From assembly GCA_965206125.1 (NCBI GenBank), contig CBDBIN010000040.1, forward strand, positions 1 to 64,000: a DNA stretch of 64,000 bases. Direction: 5' to 3'. The position numbers and the translations under genes were made by a program. The number at the start of each line of letters is the position of its first letter. Position 1 is the first letter of the stretch. Shown here piece after piece: positions 27,852 to 36,421 of the stretch. Below the pieces are notes generated by a model. It worked only from the letters and a program-made list of their open reading frames with translations, made no database searches and was not told the DNA's origin. The stretch comes from CAXWPM01 sp965206125 (GTDB lineage: Bacteria; Acidobacteriota; Terriglobia; 20CM-2-55-15).

Positions 27852-30287
27852 TCACCGGTTCTCATTCTCCGCAGCCGATTCGAGGGCCGCAACGGTCCGC
27901 ATCTGGAACGGGGCGCTGTTCACGATACCCATGATGAAATACGACAGTCGATTGTCGTTTTCCGCCGCCGTCCGTGAGATCGAGCGCACGGTCGGCATGT
28001 CGCGATAATCGAGCACACGGCCGAGGGCGTACGCCAGAAGCTTCTCGGTAAAGCTTCCGATAAAGGAGGCCGAGTGGTCCAGGATCGCTTCTCGGACACT
28101 GACTGGTCCGTCCAGTTCGGTCCCGTCGTACATGCTTCCGGTCGCGTCAATCTCGAAACCGCCGTCCACATTTCGCCATCGTCCCGTAGCGTCGAAGTTT
28201 TCCAGAGCCAGCCCGATCGGATCCATGATCTGATGGCAGGCCGAACATGCCGGGCTTTCGCGGTGAGCTTCCATCCTCTCCCGGACGGTCAGTACCTTCT
28301 CGTTGTTGACCGTTTCGGGAAACGGCGGCACCACCGGCGGCGGGGGAGGTGGTGGCGTGCCCAACAAGACCTCCAGAACGTACTTGCCCCTGGCGACGGG
28401 CGAGGTCCGGTTCGCCAGCGAGGTCATCGCCAGCACCGCTGCTTTGCCAACCAGCCCGAACCGGTTCGGGTCGCTGAGGGTGACGCGACGGAAACGATTT
28501 CCCGTTACGTTCGGCAAACCGTAGTGCAGTGCGAGCGTTTCATCGACGAACGTGTAGTCCGCCCTCAACAGGTCCAGCAGGCTCCGGTCGTTGCGCAGGA
28601 TACCGTCGAACAGCAACTCGACCTCCCGCTGCATCGACTCCGCCAGATTCAGTGTGAAGTCCGGAAACGTCGTCGGTTCCGGGCTGAACTGTTTGAGATC
28701 CCGCAATCGCAGCCACTGAGAAGCGAAGTTTGTCGCAAGCGCCTCGGAACGCGGGTCAGACAACATCCTCGCTACCTGCTGGTCGAGTACCCCGGGCTCG
28801 GAGAGGCGCCCCTCGGCGGCGATCGCGATCAAATCGTCGTCGGGCGCGCTGCTCCAGAGGAAGTAGGACAACCGGGACGCCAGCTCGATGTCGTCGACAG
28901 GGAATGTGGCGCCGACTTCAAGATTGTCCGGTACCCTTTCGAAGCGGAAAACGAACTCCGGCTTCGCGATGATCGCCTGGACAGCGGTCCGAACTCCGCC
29001 CTCAAAGCCGTCCACGCCATAGCCCAACCGGTACATCCCCATCAGACCTTCCAGATCCTCGGCCGTGGTCGGCCTCCGGAAGGCCTTGCCTGCCAGGCGC
29101 GTAATGATCTCCCTGGCACAACCTGGCTCTTGGCTCGCCGAGGCGGGATGGCAGGTAAAGATCTCGCGGCGGCTCGCCGTGTCCGACACGCCCGTGGGGT
29201 TGAAGGGGCCGGTGACCGACAGCGTTCGCAGATGGGGAAGCGCGGACATGCCCGGCTGGTTAGCGATCGTCACGTCCATCAGGGTGTGCTCGACAAGCCG
29301 GTATTGATCTTCGACGGGCCCGTCCGCCTTTGCAACAAAAGCGGCCGAGAGCCTGCGTTGGCCTGCCTTGATCGGGATCGGGTCTGTCTGGAGGAGCCCT
29401 TCAGTCTCCTGCACCTCGGGATCGATGGTGAAGACCGCGACGCGTTCTCCGTCGACTGAAATCTCCAGCTCCTGTCCAACCAGCGAACCGGGCAGGTGTG
29501 ATCCGACGAGTTCTCCCGTGTAGTAGTAATAGAGTTCCAGTTGGAACGAGTACTCCCCGTCGGCGGGAAAGTCATGGATAACCGATACACCCCCACGAGT
29601 CCCAAACGGCGCCCCTTCCATGTGCCGCATCTGGTTGACAACCTTCGGGACGTCGTACTGAACCATCGCGGTGGGCGCGTCGGGATCTCCGACGGCCAGA
29701 CGTGCGATCCTTTCGGCAGCGCGGACGTAGGCCTGCATGAGAGTCGGCGTGACGGTCAGGGCATCCGCCATGTTGTCGAAACCCGCCGTACTAGCGTCGG
29801 TTGGAAGCAGCTCGGACACGTCCACCGTGACTCCCAGAAGATCGCGGATCGAACGACTGTACTCGGTTCGGTTGAGGCGGTGTAGTTCAGGCGCGTCGAC
29901 GTGCGGTTGCTGGGCCGCCACCCTGTCGATTGCTTCTTCCAGCGAACGCGCGAACCGGTTGAGCGTCGTCGCGTCCGGGCGCGCTTGACCCGCCGGTGGC
30001 ATCATGCCCGCGCGCACCTTGCGGATCATCTTCTCGCCAAGTTCCGCGTTCTCGGCAACGCGAGCCAGGTCGAGCGCTTCCAGGTCCATACCACCGGCCA
30101 GAAGGGACGCGTTGTGGCAATCGGTACAGTACTGGTCCACCAGCTGACGCTGTGAATCCTGTGACAGAGCTGCGGCGATCTGCCCTGGGGCCGTGCTCGG
30201 GCTTGCTGTATTAGCCCGAGTCAGGCCGGAGCCCCCGGCAAAATACACCACGGTAGCAGCCAGAATCAGAACGGACCGTCTTAACAT
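27852..30287 (-). CDS. exported diheme DUF1587/1595/1592/1588/1585 protein (module 3)
   Basis: 811 residues. A signal peptide (MLRRSVLILAATVVYFAGGSG) is followed by CTDCH (C54, C57, H58). DUF1587 (HRLNRTEYSRSIRDLLGVTVD) lies at about 130-200, DUF1595 (RRPTTAEDLEGLMGMY) at about 390-460, and DUF1592 (ASRLSYFLWSSAPDDDL to RADYTFVDETLALHYG) at about 475-600. DUF1588 carries the second heme site CSACHQIMDPIG (C681, C684, H685), and DUF1585 ends the protein. A run of prolines (TPPPPPPPVVPP) precedes the second heme. The start has GGAG upstream and a good promoter about 50 bases further up. It is closest to the module 2 copy. Confidence 0.93.
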   Translation of the reverse strand: MLRRSVLILAATVVYFAGGSGLTRANTASPSTAPGQIAAALSQDSQRQLVDQYCTDCHNASLLAGGMDLEALDLARVAENAELGEKMIRKVRAGMMPPAGQARPDATTLNRFARSLEEAIDRVAAQQPHVDAPELHRLNRTEYSRSIRDLLGVTVDVSELLPTDASTAGFDNMADALTVTPTLMQAYVRAAERIARLAVGDPDAPTAMVQYDVPKVVNQMRHMEGAPFGTRGGVSVIHDFPADGEYSFQLELYYYYTGELVGSHLPGSLVGQELEISVDGERVAVFTIDPEVQETEGLLQTDPIPIKAGQRRLSAAFVAKADGPVEDQYRLVEHTLMDVTIANQPGMSALPHLRTLSVTGPFNPTGVSDTASRREIFTCHPASASQEPGCAREIITRLAGKAFRRPTTAEDLEGLMGMYRLGYGVDGFEGGVRTAVQAIIAKPEFVFRFERVPDNLEVGATFPVDDIELASRLSYFLWSSAPDDDLIAIAAEGRLSEPGVLDQQVARMLSDPRSEALATNFASQWLRLRDLKQFSPEPTTFPDFTLNLAESMQREVELLFDGILRNDRSLLDLLRADYTFVDETLALHYGLPNVTGNRFRRVTLSDPNRFGLVGKAAVLAMTSLANRTSPVARGKYVLEVLLGTPPPPPPPVVPPFPETVNNEKVLTVRERMEAHRESPACSACHQIMDPIGLALENFDATGRWRNVDGGFEIDATGSMYDGTELDGPVSVREAILDHSASFIGSFTEKLLAYALGRVLDYRDMPTVRSISRTAAENDNRLSYFIMGIVNSAPFQMRTVAALESAAENENR

Positions 30288-30334
30288 AGGCCATCTCCAC
30301 GCTGTCTCATCGTCGGCATACTCCCGTTCGGGGC

Positions 30335-30363
30335 ATTGTAGTAGCGGCCTCTAAGTATCGCAA
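30335..30363 (-). promoter_or_regulatory. sigma-70-type promoter of module 3
   Basis: On the minus strand, TTGCGA (30363-30358) and TACAAT (30340-30335) are separated by 17 bases. This puts the transcription start about 40 bases before the module 3 start codon. Confidence 0.55.
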
Positions 30364-30452
30364 GAAATAAGTACTTGCGCGAATTATCGAATCTGCGCCT
30401 GAACACACTGGGATGCATCGAGTCACGGTGGAAGCGTGGAGAGGGCCCGCGC

Positions 30453-30497
30453 AAAAAAAAGGCGGCCGGTCCGGGCACTCAAACCCAACCGGCCGCC
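30453..30497 (-). terminator. intrinsic terminator of module 4
   Basis: A 10-bp perfect stem GGCGGCCGGT (30461-30470) pairs with its complement (30488-30497). It is followed, on the minus strand, by a run of eight U from the A-tract at 30453-30460. It lies 34 bases after the ankyrin stop codon at 30532. Confidence 0.88.
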
Positions 30498-30531
30498 GCT
30501 CCTGGTTTCGTTCTCTTGCTGGGCTTGGTCC

Positions 30532-32250
30532 CTAACAGGACACGCAATTGTCGTTGAACGGAGAACCCAGGCTCAACAGCAGTGCGATCGTTTCCGGGAA
30601 CGGCTGGATCCTCTGACGCGGACCGTTGGCCATATCCGCCACCGTTTGGCCGCGCGAACTGATCGGGTCCACCTTCGCGCCGTGCGACACCAGGAGGAGG
30701 ATCATCTCGTTGTCTCCCCGAGCCGCCGCGTTATGCAGCGCCGTGTACCCGGTGTCGTCGGCGTCGTTGACATCGAGACCGATCTCTTCGACAAGATACC
30801 GGACGCCCGGCATCCAGCCTCCCGGCGCGGTAATCTCATCGTTCCCGTGAACGCCGGCGCCCGAGGCGATCTGCAACGGACCAACGTTGGCATCTGTCTT
30901 GATGTGTGGATCCGCACCGTTTTCGATCAGCAACTTCATTCCAGCGACATCGTTGACCTGTGAGGCCCGCCAGAAGGCCGTCGCACCCACCGTGGATGCA
31001 CGGGCCAGATCGAAGTTGTAGCCGGTGAACCAGAGTCCGTTGGTGAGCTGGGCGTCCACGTCAGCACCGTTGTCAATCAGCGCCTGCACCAGGTCGAGAT
31101 AGGACGTCGCGTTCTGCGTGGCGTCGGGCTGCGGATAACCCACGTCCGCCGCCCACTTCACGTTCAACGTTGCGTAAAGCGGCGTTCCACCGGCGATGTT
31201 CGCCAGCGTCGGGTCCGCATCCTTTTCCAGCAGATGCATCGCAAGGTCGAAGTGTCCATTGACGACCGCAATCATCAGTGGCGACATCTTCTCTCCCGGT
31301 CCGATTGCGTTGACGTCCACACCCGAGTCCAGCAGAATATCGACCGATTCGAAGTGACCCTCACGAGCGGCGTAGAGCAAGGGCGTCAGGCCACCCTGGA
31401 ACTGAACGCTGGGACGACGGCCGAACTGGTTGTTTTGCTGGGCGCCTGAGGCGGCACGCCCGGTCCGCGGGCGTGTCACGCTGCCCTGACCGGCGCTGAT
31501 CGGGATTCCGGAGGCCGACAGCAAAGCCGCGTTTGAGCTTTCCTCGGCCTGGGCCGTTGGCGCACCGCCACGGCCCGGGAACCCACGGCGGCCCCGCGCT
31601 GCCGGCGCACCACGCCCGCCGCGCCCACGCGCCCCGCGTCGGGAATTCCGAGTCGACAGGTCGACCACCTTAGTGTTGATGTTCGGATCCGCGCCATGAT
31701 CGAGCAGGACCTCGAGGACCTCGTGCCTGTTGAACGCCGCCGCGAACATCAACGGCGTCTGGCCGAACTGTGTTTCGGTCGCGTCGACATCGGCACCGGC
31801 CTCGATCAAGACCTCGACAGCTTCCTTACTGCCGGACTCCGATGCCATCATCAGCGGAGTCGTTCCCGTCGGCATCTCTGCGTTCGCGTCGGCGCCCGCC
31901 CCGATCAACGTTCGCAACATGGCAGCGCTTCCGTTCCGGGACGCCATGAAGATCGGCGTGATCGCATTGATCCGCGTTGCCGCCTTCACGTTGCCACCGG
32001 CGTAAAGCAACATTTCGGCCAGTTCCACGTTGTCGTTCAAGGCAGCCCAGTGGAGGGCCGTCAGGCCGTCACCCTGCGCCGCATTCACGTCGGCGCCCCC
32101 GCGTAGCAGGGCGCGGACGACTTCGAGGTCGCCGCTCATCGCGGCGTCTGCCACCGGGCTGTCGGCCGGGGCTGCGAGCATCATTGCGGTCAATGACAGG
32201 ACAGTGATAAGTCCCGCCGACAGGCCGCGACTCCAGTGCTTACGTAGCAT
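30532..32250 (-). CDS. secreted ankyrin-repeat protein with Arg/Gly-rich linker (module 4)
   Basis: 572 residues, first of the longer subfamily (modules 4-6). A signal peptide (MLRKHWSRGLSAGLITVLSLTAMMLA) leads to ankyrin repeats starting ADSPVADAAMSGDLEVVRALL. In the middle, about residues 200-245, a low-complexity Arg/Gly-rich linker (RRGARGRGGRGAPAARGRRG) interrupts the repeats. The C-terminus is short, ending GSPFNDNCVSC, so the paired cysteines form CxxC here rather than the wider spacing of modules 1-3. The motif TVADMANGPRQRIQPFPETIALLLSLG just before it is shared by modules 4-6. GAGGAAAC precedes the ATG. The DUF1552 gene ends 14 bases upstream. Confidence 0.92.
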   Translation of the reverse strand: MLRKHWSRGLSAGLITVLSLTAMMLAAPADSPVADAAMSGDLEVVRALLRGGADVNAAQGDGLTALHWAALNDNVELAEMLLYAGGNVKAATRINAITPIFMASRNGSAAMLRTLIGAGADANAEMPTGTTPLMMASESGSKEAVEVLIEAGADVDATETQFGQTPLMFAAAFNRHEVLEVLLDHGADPNINTKVVDLSTRNSRRGARGRGGRGAPAARGRRGFPGRGGAPTAQAEESSNAALLSASGIPISAGQGSVTRPRTGRAASGAQQNNQFGRRPSVQFQGGLTPLLYAAREGHFESVDILLDSGVDVNAIGPGEKMSPLMIAVVNGHFDLAMHLLEKDADPTLANIAGGTPLYATLNVKWAADVGYPQPDATQNATSYLDLVQALIDNGADVDAQLTNGLWFTGYNFDLARASTVGATAFWRASQVNDVAGMKLLIENGADPHIKTDANVGPLQIASGAGVHGNDEITAPGGWMPGVRYLVEEIGLDVNDADDTGYTALHNAAARGDNEMILLLVSHGAKVDPISSRGQTVADMANGPRQRIQPFPETIALLLSLGSPFNDNCVSC

Positions 32251-32264
32251 CGAAAAGTTTCCTC

Positions 32265-33644
32265 CTAGAGCGCGAGCTCGCCCGTGCTGTCGCCAAAACT
32301 GTTGATATCGACACCGAGCCGATGCAACAGGGTTAGATACGCGTTGGCCATCGGCGTTCCGTGCGCCGCCCGGACGTGGTTGTTCCCCTGAAACTGCCCG
32401 CCGGCCCTACCGACCATGAACAACGGGCAGCGTTTGTGGTTGTGCAGGTTCGAATCGCCCATTGCCGAACCGTACAGGACGATGCTGTGGTCGAGGAGGG
32501 TCCCGTCCAGGTCGGGAGTGTTCTTCAATTTCTCGAGGAAGTACGGAACCAGGCTGACGTGATAACGATTGAGCTTGGAATAATCCTCGACGCGCTCAGG
32601 GCGGCCTCCATGATGCGATGCCGAATGAAAACCGGTCCGCACTCCGCTTTCGGGGAAGACCCGCCCGGAAACGTCCCGGCTCATCTTGAACGCCGACACT
32701 CGAGTGATGCCGGCGGCAAACGCGAGAGCCTGCATATCGAACATCAGCTTGACATGTTCTTCCCATTCATCCGGAACGCCGATCGGCGCATCGGGCAACG
32801 CCCTGGCGTCACCGCTGGCGTTGTGCTCTTCGATCTTCTGAATCCGACGCTCCACTTCGCGGACGTCATCGAGATATTCGCTCAGCCGGTTCTTGTCGTT
32901 GACACCCAGGTCGCCTTCGAGGCGGGAGACCTCATGCGTGACCCAGTCCAGGATGCTGCTGTTGAGTTGTCGACGGGAGGCGCGTTCGGCCTCGGTCGCA
33001 CCGTCGCCGAACAATTGCTCGAACACCACACGCGGGTCCCGCTGCATGGGGAGGGGATCGGTCGCAGTTCCCCAGACGATCGAATCCGTATATACACAGG
33101 AGTAACCGTAGGAACACGCGCCCGATTGCGCCAGGTTTTCGATCGAGAGCTGGATCGACGGCATCGGCGTGTCCTGCCCGAACCGGTCCGCATAGACCTG
33201 GTCGATGGACGGTCCCGCATAGACGTCCGACCCTTCGGTCATCTTCGGCTTTGCCTGCGTCAGGAAGACGGCCGCTGTCCTGAAGTGGTCGGCCCCGACC
33301 TCACCCAACACAAAAGCTTCAGCATTCCGGCAGTCGGTGTTGCTGATAATCGTCAGGTGATCCCGAAAAGGCTCGAGCGGGCTCAGGCTGCTCGGAGTCA
33401 GGTCGAAGTCCGCACCCTCCTTGGCGGGGGCCCAGAGGTTTTTCTCGATTCCATAAGCATTACTTCCCGCCGCGCCGTGTACCATCTCGAGGCACGCAAG
33501 GCGGGTACGGGTTTCGGGCGCCGCCGCTGTCTGGTTCATCGGCGTCTGCGCCGGCAGCATGGACTCGAGCATGGGCAGCGATACCGCAACGCCCATTCCG
33601 CGAAGCATTGTGCGTCGTGAGAGATGCTTCTTCGTGATGAACAT
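32265..33644 (-). CDS. DUF1552 (HXXSHH) family protein, Tat-exported (module 4)
   Basis: 459 residues. It has the Tat signal KKHLSRRTMLRGMGVAVSLP and an intact HSASHH box. Subfamily features shared with modules 5 and 6 are the YGIEKNLWAPAKEG-type region, QSGACSYGYSCVYTDSIVW-like cysteine region, PERVEDYSKLNRYHVSLV after the box, and the C-terminal DSTGELAL ending. It retains the full HXXSHH motif, unlike modules 5 and 6, so it is intermediate between the two groups. Preceded by GGAGG, with 88 bases separating it from the diheme gene. Confidence 0.93.
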   Translation of the reverse strand: MFITKKHLSRRTMLRGMGVAVSLPMLESMLPAQTPMNQTAAAPETRTRLACLEMVHGAAGSNAYGIEKNLWAPAKEGADFDLTPSSLSPLEPFRDHLTIISNTDCRNAEAFVLGEVGADHFRTAAVFLTQAKPKMTEGSDVYAGPSIDQVYADRFGQDTPMPSIQLSIENLAQSGACSYGYSCVYTDSIVWGTATDPLPMQRDPRVVFEQLFGDGATEAERASRRQLNSSILDWVTHEVSRLEGDLGVNDKNRLSEYLDDVREVERRIQKIEEHNASGDARALPDAPIGVPDEWEEHVKLMFDMQALAFAAGITRVSAFKMSRDVSGRVFPESGVRTGFHSASHHGGRPERVEDYSKLNRYHVSLVPYFLEKLKNTPDLDGTLLDHSIVLYGSAMGDSNLHNHKRCPLFMVGRAGGQFQGNNHVRAAHGTPMANAYLTLLHRLGVDINSFGDSTGELAL

Positions 33645-33732
33645 GGTGCTCCTATCCTCCTAGATCTTCCTTTCTTAGTTATTGCCTCTTCAAAATAACG
33701 TTTCGATAATACCTTTTCGTAACCGACCGTGT

Positions 33733-36165
33733 TCAGTTAGCCGCCGCCTCAGTACTCTGCTGTACCACCCTCATCTGGAATGCCGGACTTCGGACGATAC
33801 CCACGACGAACGAGGAGAAGCGATTGCCGACTTCCTCCGCATTGCGAGTGATCTGACGAATTGTGGGCATGTCGTAGTACTCCACCCTCCGGCCCAGTGC
33901 GTACATCATCAGATTCTCGGTAAAATTCCGGATGAATGAATCGGATCTGTTCAACAGCGCCTCGCGCAGGCTCGACGGCCCATCGACCAACGTGCCGTCG
34001 AAGAGCTCACCGGACGGATCGATCGGGAGGCCCGCGTCGAATTCCCGCCACCTGCCCGTCACGTCAAAATTCTCCAGCGCCAGGCCGAGCGGATCGATCA
34101 TATTGTGGCAGCCGGAACAGAAGGGGTTCCCTCTGTGAATCTCCAGCCGTTCACGCAACGTCAACAGCCGGTCTCCCTCGACAGACTCCGTTTCCTCCAA
34201 CTCCGGTACGTTCGGAGGCGGAGGAGGCGGTGGTGTGCCGAGCAGCACTTCCATCACCCACTTGCCGCGTTGCACGGGCGACGTCCGATCCGCGATCGAC
34301 GTCATCGTAAGAATACTGCCGTGTCCGAGCAAACCCCTGCGTTCGTCCATCGTCACGGGGACTCGCCGGAACCGGCTGCCCAGAATGTTCGCGATGCCAT
34401 AGTGTTTGGCCAGGCGCTCATCGACGAACGTGTAATCGGCTTCGAGAAGGTCCAGGAGGTTCCGGTCCTCTCGCACAACAGAATCAAACAGCAGCTCGGT
34501 CTCGCGTCTCATCGAGACGGCGAGCGTCGAATCGAATTGTGCGTAGAGCAGCGGGTCGGGAATGATTCCGTCGAGATCCTTGAGCCGCAGCCACTGTGCC
34601 GCGAATCTCGTCGCAAGGGTTTCGGCACGAGGATCCGCGAGCATCCGCCGGACCTGGGCTTCGAGTGGCAGAGGCTCATGAAGCCGTCCTTGATCGGCCA
34701 GAGTCAGCAACTCCTCATCCGGAACCGTGCTCCACAGGAAGTAGGACAGACGGGAAGCCAACTCGACGTCGCTGATTCGGAACGTCTCGCCGGGCTGCAC
34801 ACCCTCGGGCTCGTGCTCGAAACGGAAGACGAAATTGGGGCTCGTCAGAATGGCCTGAAGCGCAGTTCTCACGCCCTCCTCGAAATCACCCTCTTCGCGG
34901 CCTATGCGGTAGAAGTCCAACAAGCTTTCCAGGTCTTCTTGCGATACCGACCGACGATAGGCCCGACTCGCCAGACCGGTCACAATCTCTTCGGCGCAGG
35001 ACGCTTCTTCGCCGGCGCTCAACGGACGGCAGGAGAATATTTTCCTGCGGGCAGGCGTGTCCGAAACGCCCGTCGCGTTGTATGGCCCGTTGATGCCCAA
35101 GGCCTGCAGATGCGGCAGAACGGTAATCCCGTCTCCTTCGGAGATCTGGCTGTCGGCGATCGTGTGCTCGATCGGGCGCAACAGGTCATCGATCGGGCCG
35201 GTGAAGTGCTGGATGAACGCCGCAGAAACACGGTGCGGTCCGGCACTGACGGTGATCGGCACAGTCTGGACGAAGGTGCCTCCGTCACGTCCCTCGCTCA
35301 GTTGCGGATCGATGTCGAGAAGCGCCACCCGTGCGCCGTCAACAGAAACTTCGATCTTCTCGTCCGGCGCTTTCTTGCCGAAGAGTCCGCCCGTCGGGGT
35401 TGGGTAGAACTCCATCTTGAACACGTATTCCCCGTCCGCTGGAAAATTGTGGATGACCGAAGTGCCGCCTCTCGTCCCGTACGGTGCTCCCTCAACGTGC
35501 CGCATCTGGGAAGCGGTTCGGGGAACGCCATAGGTCTCCACTGTCGGACTGACGTCCGGGTCACCGACCGCAATCCGGCTGATCTTGCTCGCCGCCCGGA
35601 CATAGCCTTCCAGCAGCGCGGGCGACAGCGTCAACGCGTCGGCAATGTTGTCGAACCCCCGTCCCGCACTGTCAGGAGGCAGCAGGGCGGTCACGTCGAT
35701 GTCGAGATCCAGAAGTGCACGCACCGAGTTGGCGTACTCGACACGGTTCAGACGTTGCAACGTACGGTCGCCCAGCGTTGGGTTCCGCGCCGCAGCAAGA
35801 TCGATATTGGATTCTACCGAGGCGGCCAATGCGTGGAGCGTGTCGGCGGCGGGGCGAGGGGCGCCCGGGGGTGGCATCATGCCCGCACGCAACTTGCGAA
35901 TAACCTTCTCAGCAAGCACGGGATCGTCTTCGACTTGACCCAGGTCCCACTCCATCAGGGAAAGTTCGCCCTCGAAGACGGCCGGGTTGTGACACGAAAC
36001 GCAATACTCTTCAACGATCGCCCGTTGCGATCCTGCAGGCAGCAGCCCGACAGACTGCTCGCCGGCTATCATCGGCACCTCCTTCTGGCGCGCGCCGACA
36101 TTAACGCCCGCGAGTGAGACGAACAAGACACCGGCTGCGAGAACTACAAGTATGTGTTTTGTCAT
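33733..36165 (-). CDS. exported diheme DUF1587/1595/1592/1588/1585 protein (module 4)
   Basis: 810 residues. A signal peptide (MTKHILVVLAAGVLFVSLAG) precedes CVSCHNPAVFEGELSLMEWDL (C55, C58, H59). This post-heme MEWD sequence is typical of modules 4-6. The middle region keeps DUF1587 (QRLNRVEYANSVRALLDLDIDV), DUF1595 (RRSVSQEDLESLLDFYRIG) and DUF1592 (ASRLSYFLWSTVPDEEL). The second heme site is CSGCHNMIDPLG (C683, C686, H687), in which the methionine lies one position nearer the heme motif than in modules 1-3. It ends in DUF1585 (LGRRVEYYDMPTIRQI). The start is supported by GGAGAC at the same distance as in module 5. Confidence 0.93.
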   Translation of the reverse strand: MTKHILVVLAAGVLFVSLAGVNVGARQKEVPMIAGEQSVGLLPAGSQRAIVEEYCVSCHNPAVFEGELSLMEWDLGQVEDDPVLAEKVIRKLRAGMMPPPGAPRPAADTLHALAASVESNIDLAAARNPTLGDRTLQRLNRVEYANSVRALLDLDIDVTALLPPDSAGRGFDNIADALTLSPALLEGYVRAASKISRIAVGDPDVSPTVETYGVPRTASQMRHVEGAPYGTRGGTSVIHNFPADGEYVFKMEFYPTPTGGLFGKKAPDEKIEVSVDGARVALLDIDPQLSEGRDGGTFVQTVPITVSAGPHRVSAAFIQHFTGPIDDLLRPIEHTIADSQISEGDGITVLPHLQALGINGPYNATGVSDTPARRKIFSCRPLSAGEEASCAEEIVTGLASRAYRRSVSQEDLESLLDFYRIGREEGDFEEGVRTALQAILTSPNFVFRFEHEPEGVQPGETFRISDVELASRLSYFLWSTVPDEELLTLADQGRLHEPLPLEAQVRRMLADPRAETLATRFAAQWLRLKDLDGIIPDPLLYAQFDSTLAVSMRRETELLFDSVVREDRNLLDLLEADYTFVDERLAKHYGIANILGSRFRRVPVTMDERRGLLGHGSILTMTSIADRTSPVQRGKWVMEVLLGTPPPPPPPNVPELEETESVEGDRLLTLRERLEIHRGNPFCSGCHNMIDPLGLALENFDVTGRWREFDAGLPIDPSGELFDGTLVDGPSSLREALLNRSDSFIRNFTENLMMYALGRRVEYYDMPTIRQITRNAEEVGNRFSSFVVGIVRSPAFQMRVVQQSTEAAAN

Positions 36166-36368
36166 TAATTTAGGTCTCCGTCAGCACGGTGTTACCAGGT
36201 CTGCCTAGATACACTTCTCCCCACCATCTCCTTTCTATCATTTCCCACCTTTGACAGCAAGAAGAATGAATGACTTGCAGCGTTTTGGGTGGTCCAAAAC
36301 ATGGGAGGGTATGCGCGGGAGACCACGGACGCAGTCAGCCCCACGGATTTCCAAGATATCAAGAAAAA

Positions 36369-36393
36369 AGAGGCGGCATCGAATGCCGCCTCT
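36369..36393 (-). terminator. intrinsic terminator of module 5
   Basis: An 11-bp perfect stem AGAGGCGGCAT (36369-36379) has a 3-base loop. On the minus strand it is followed by a U-rich tract from the A-rich stretch at 36361-36369. It lies 29 bases beyond the stop codon at 36422. Confidence 0.88.
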
Positions 36394-36421
36394 GGAAGGT
36401 TGATTGGAGGACGATACCGGA

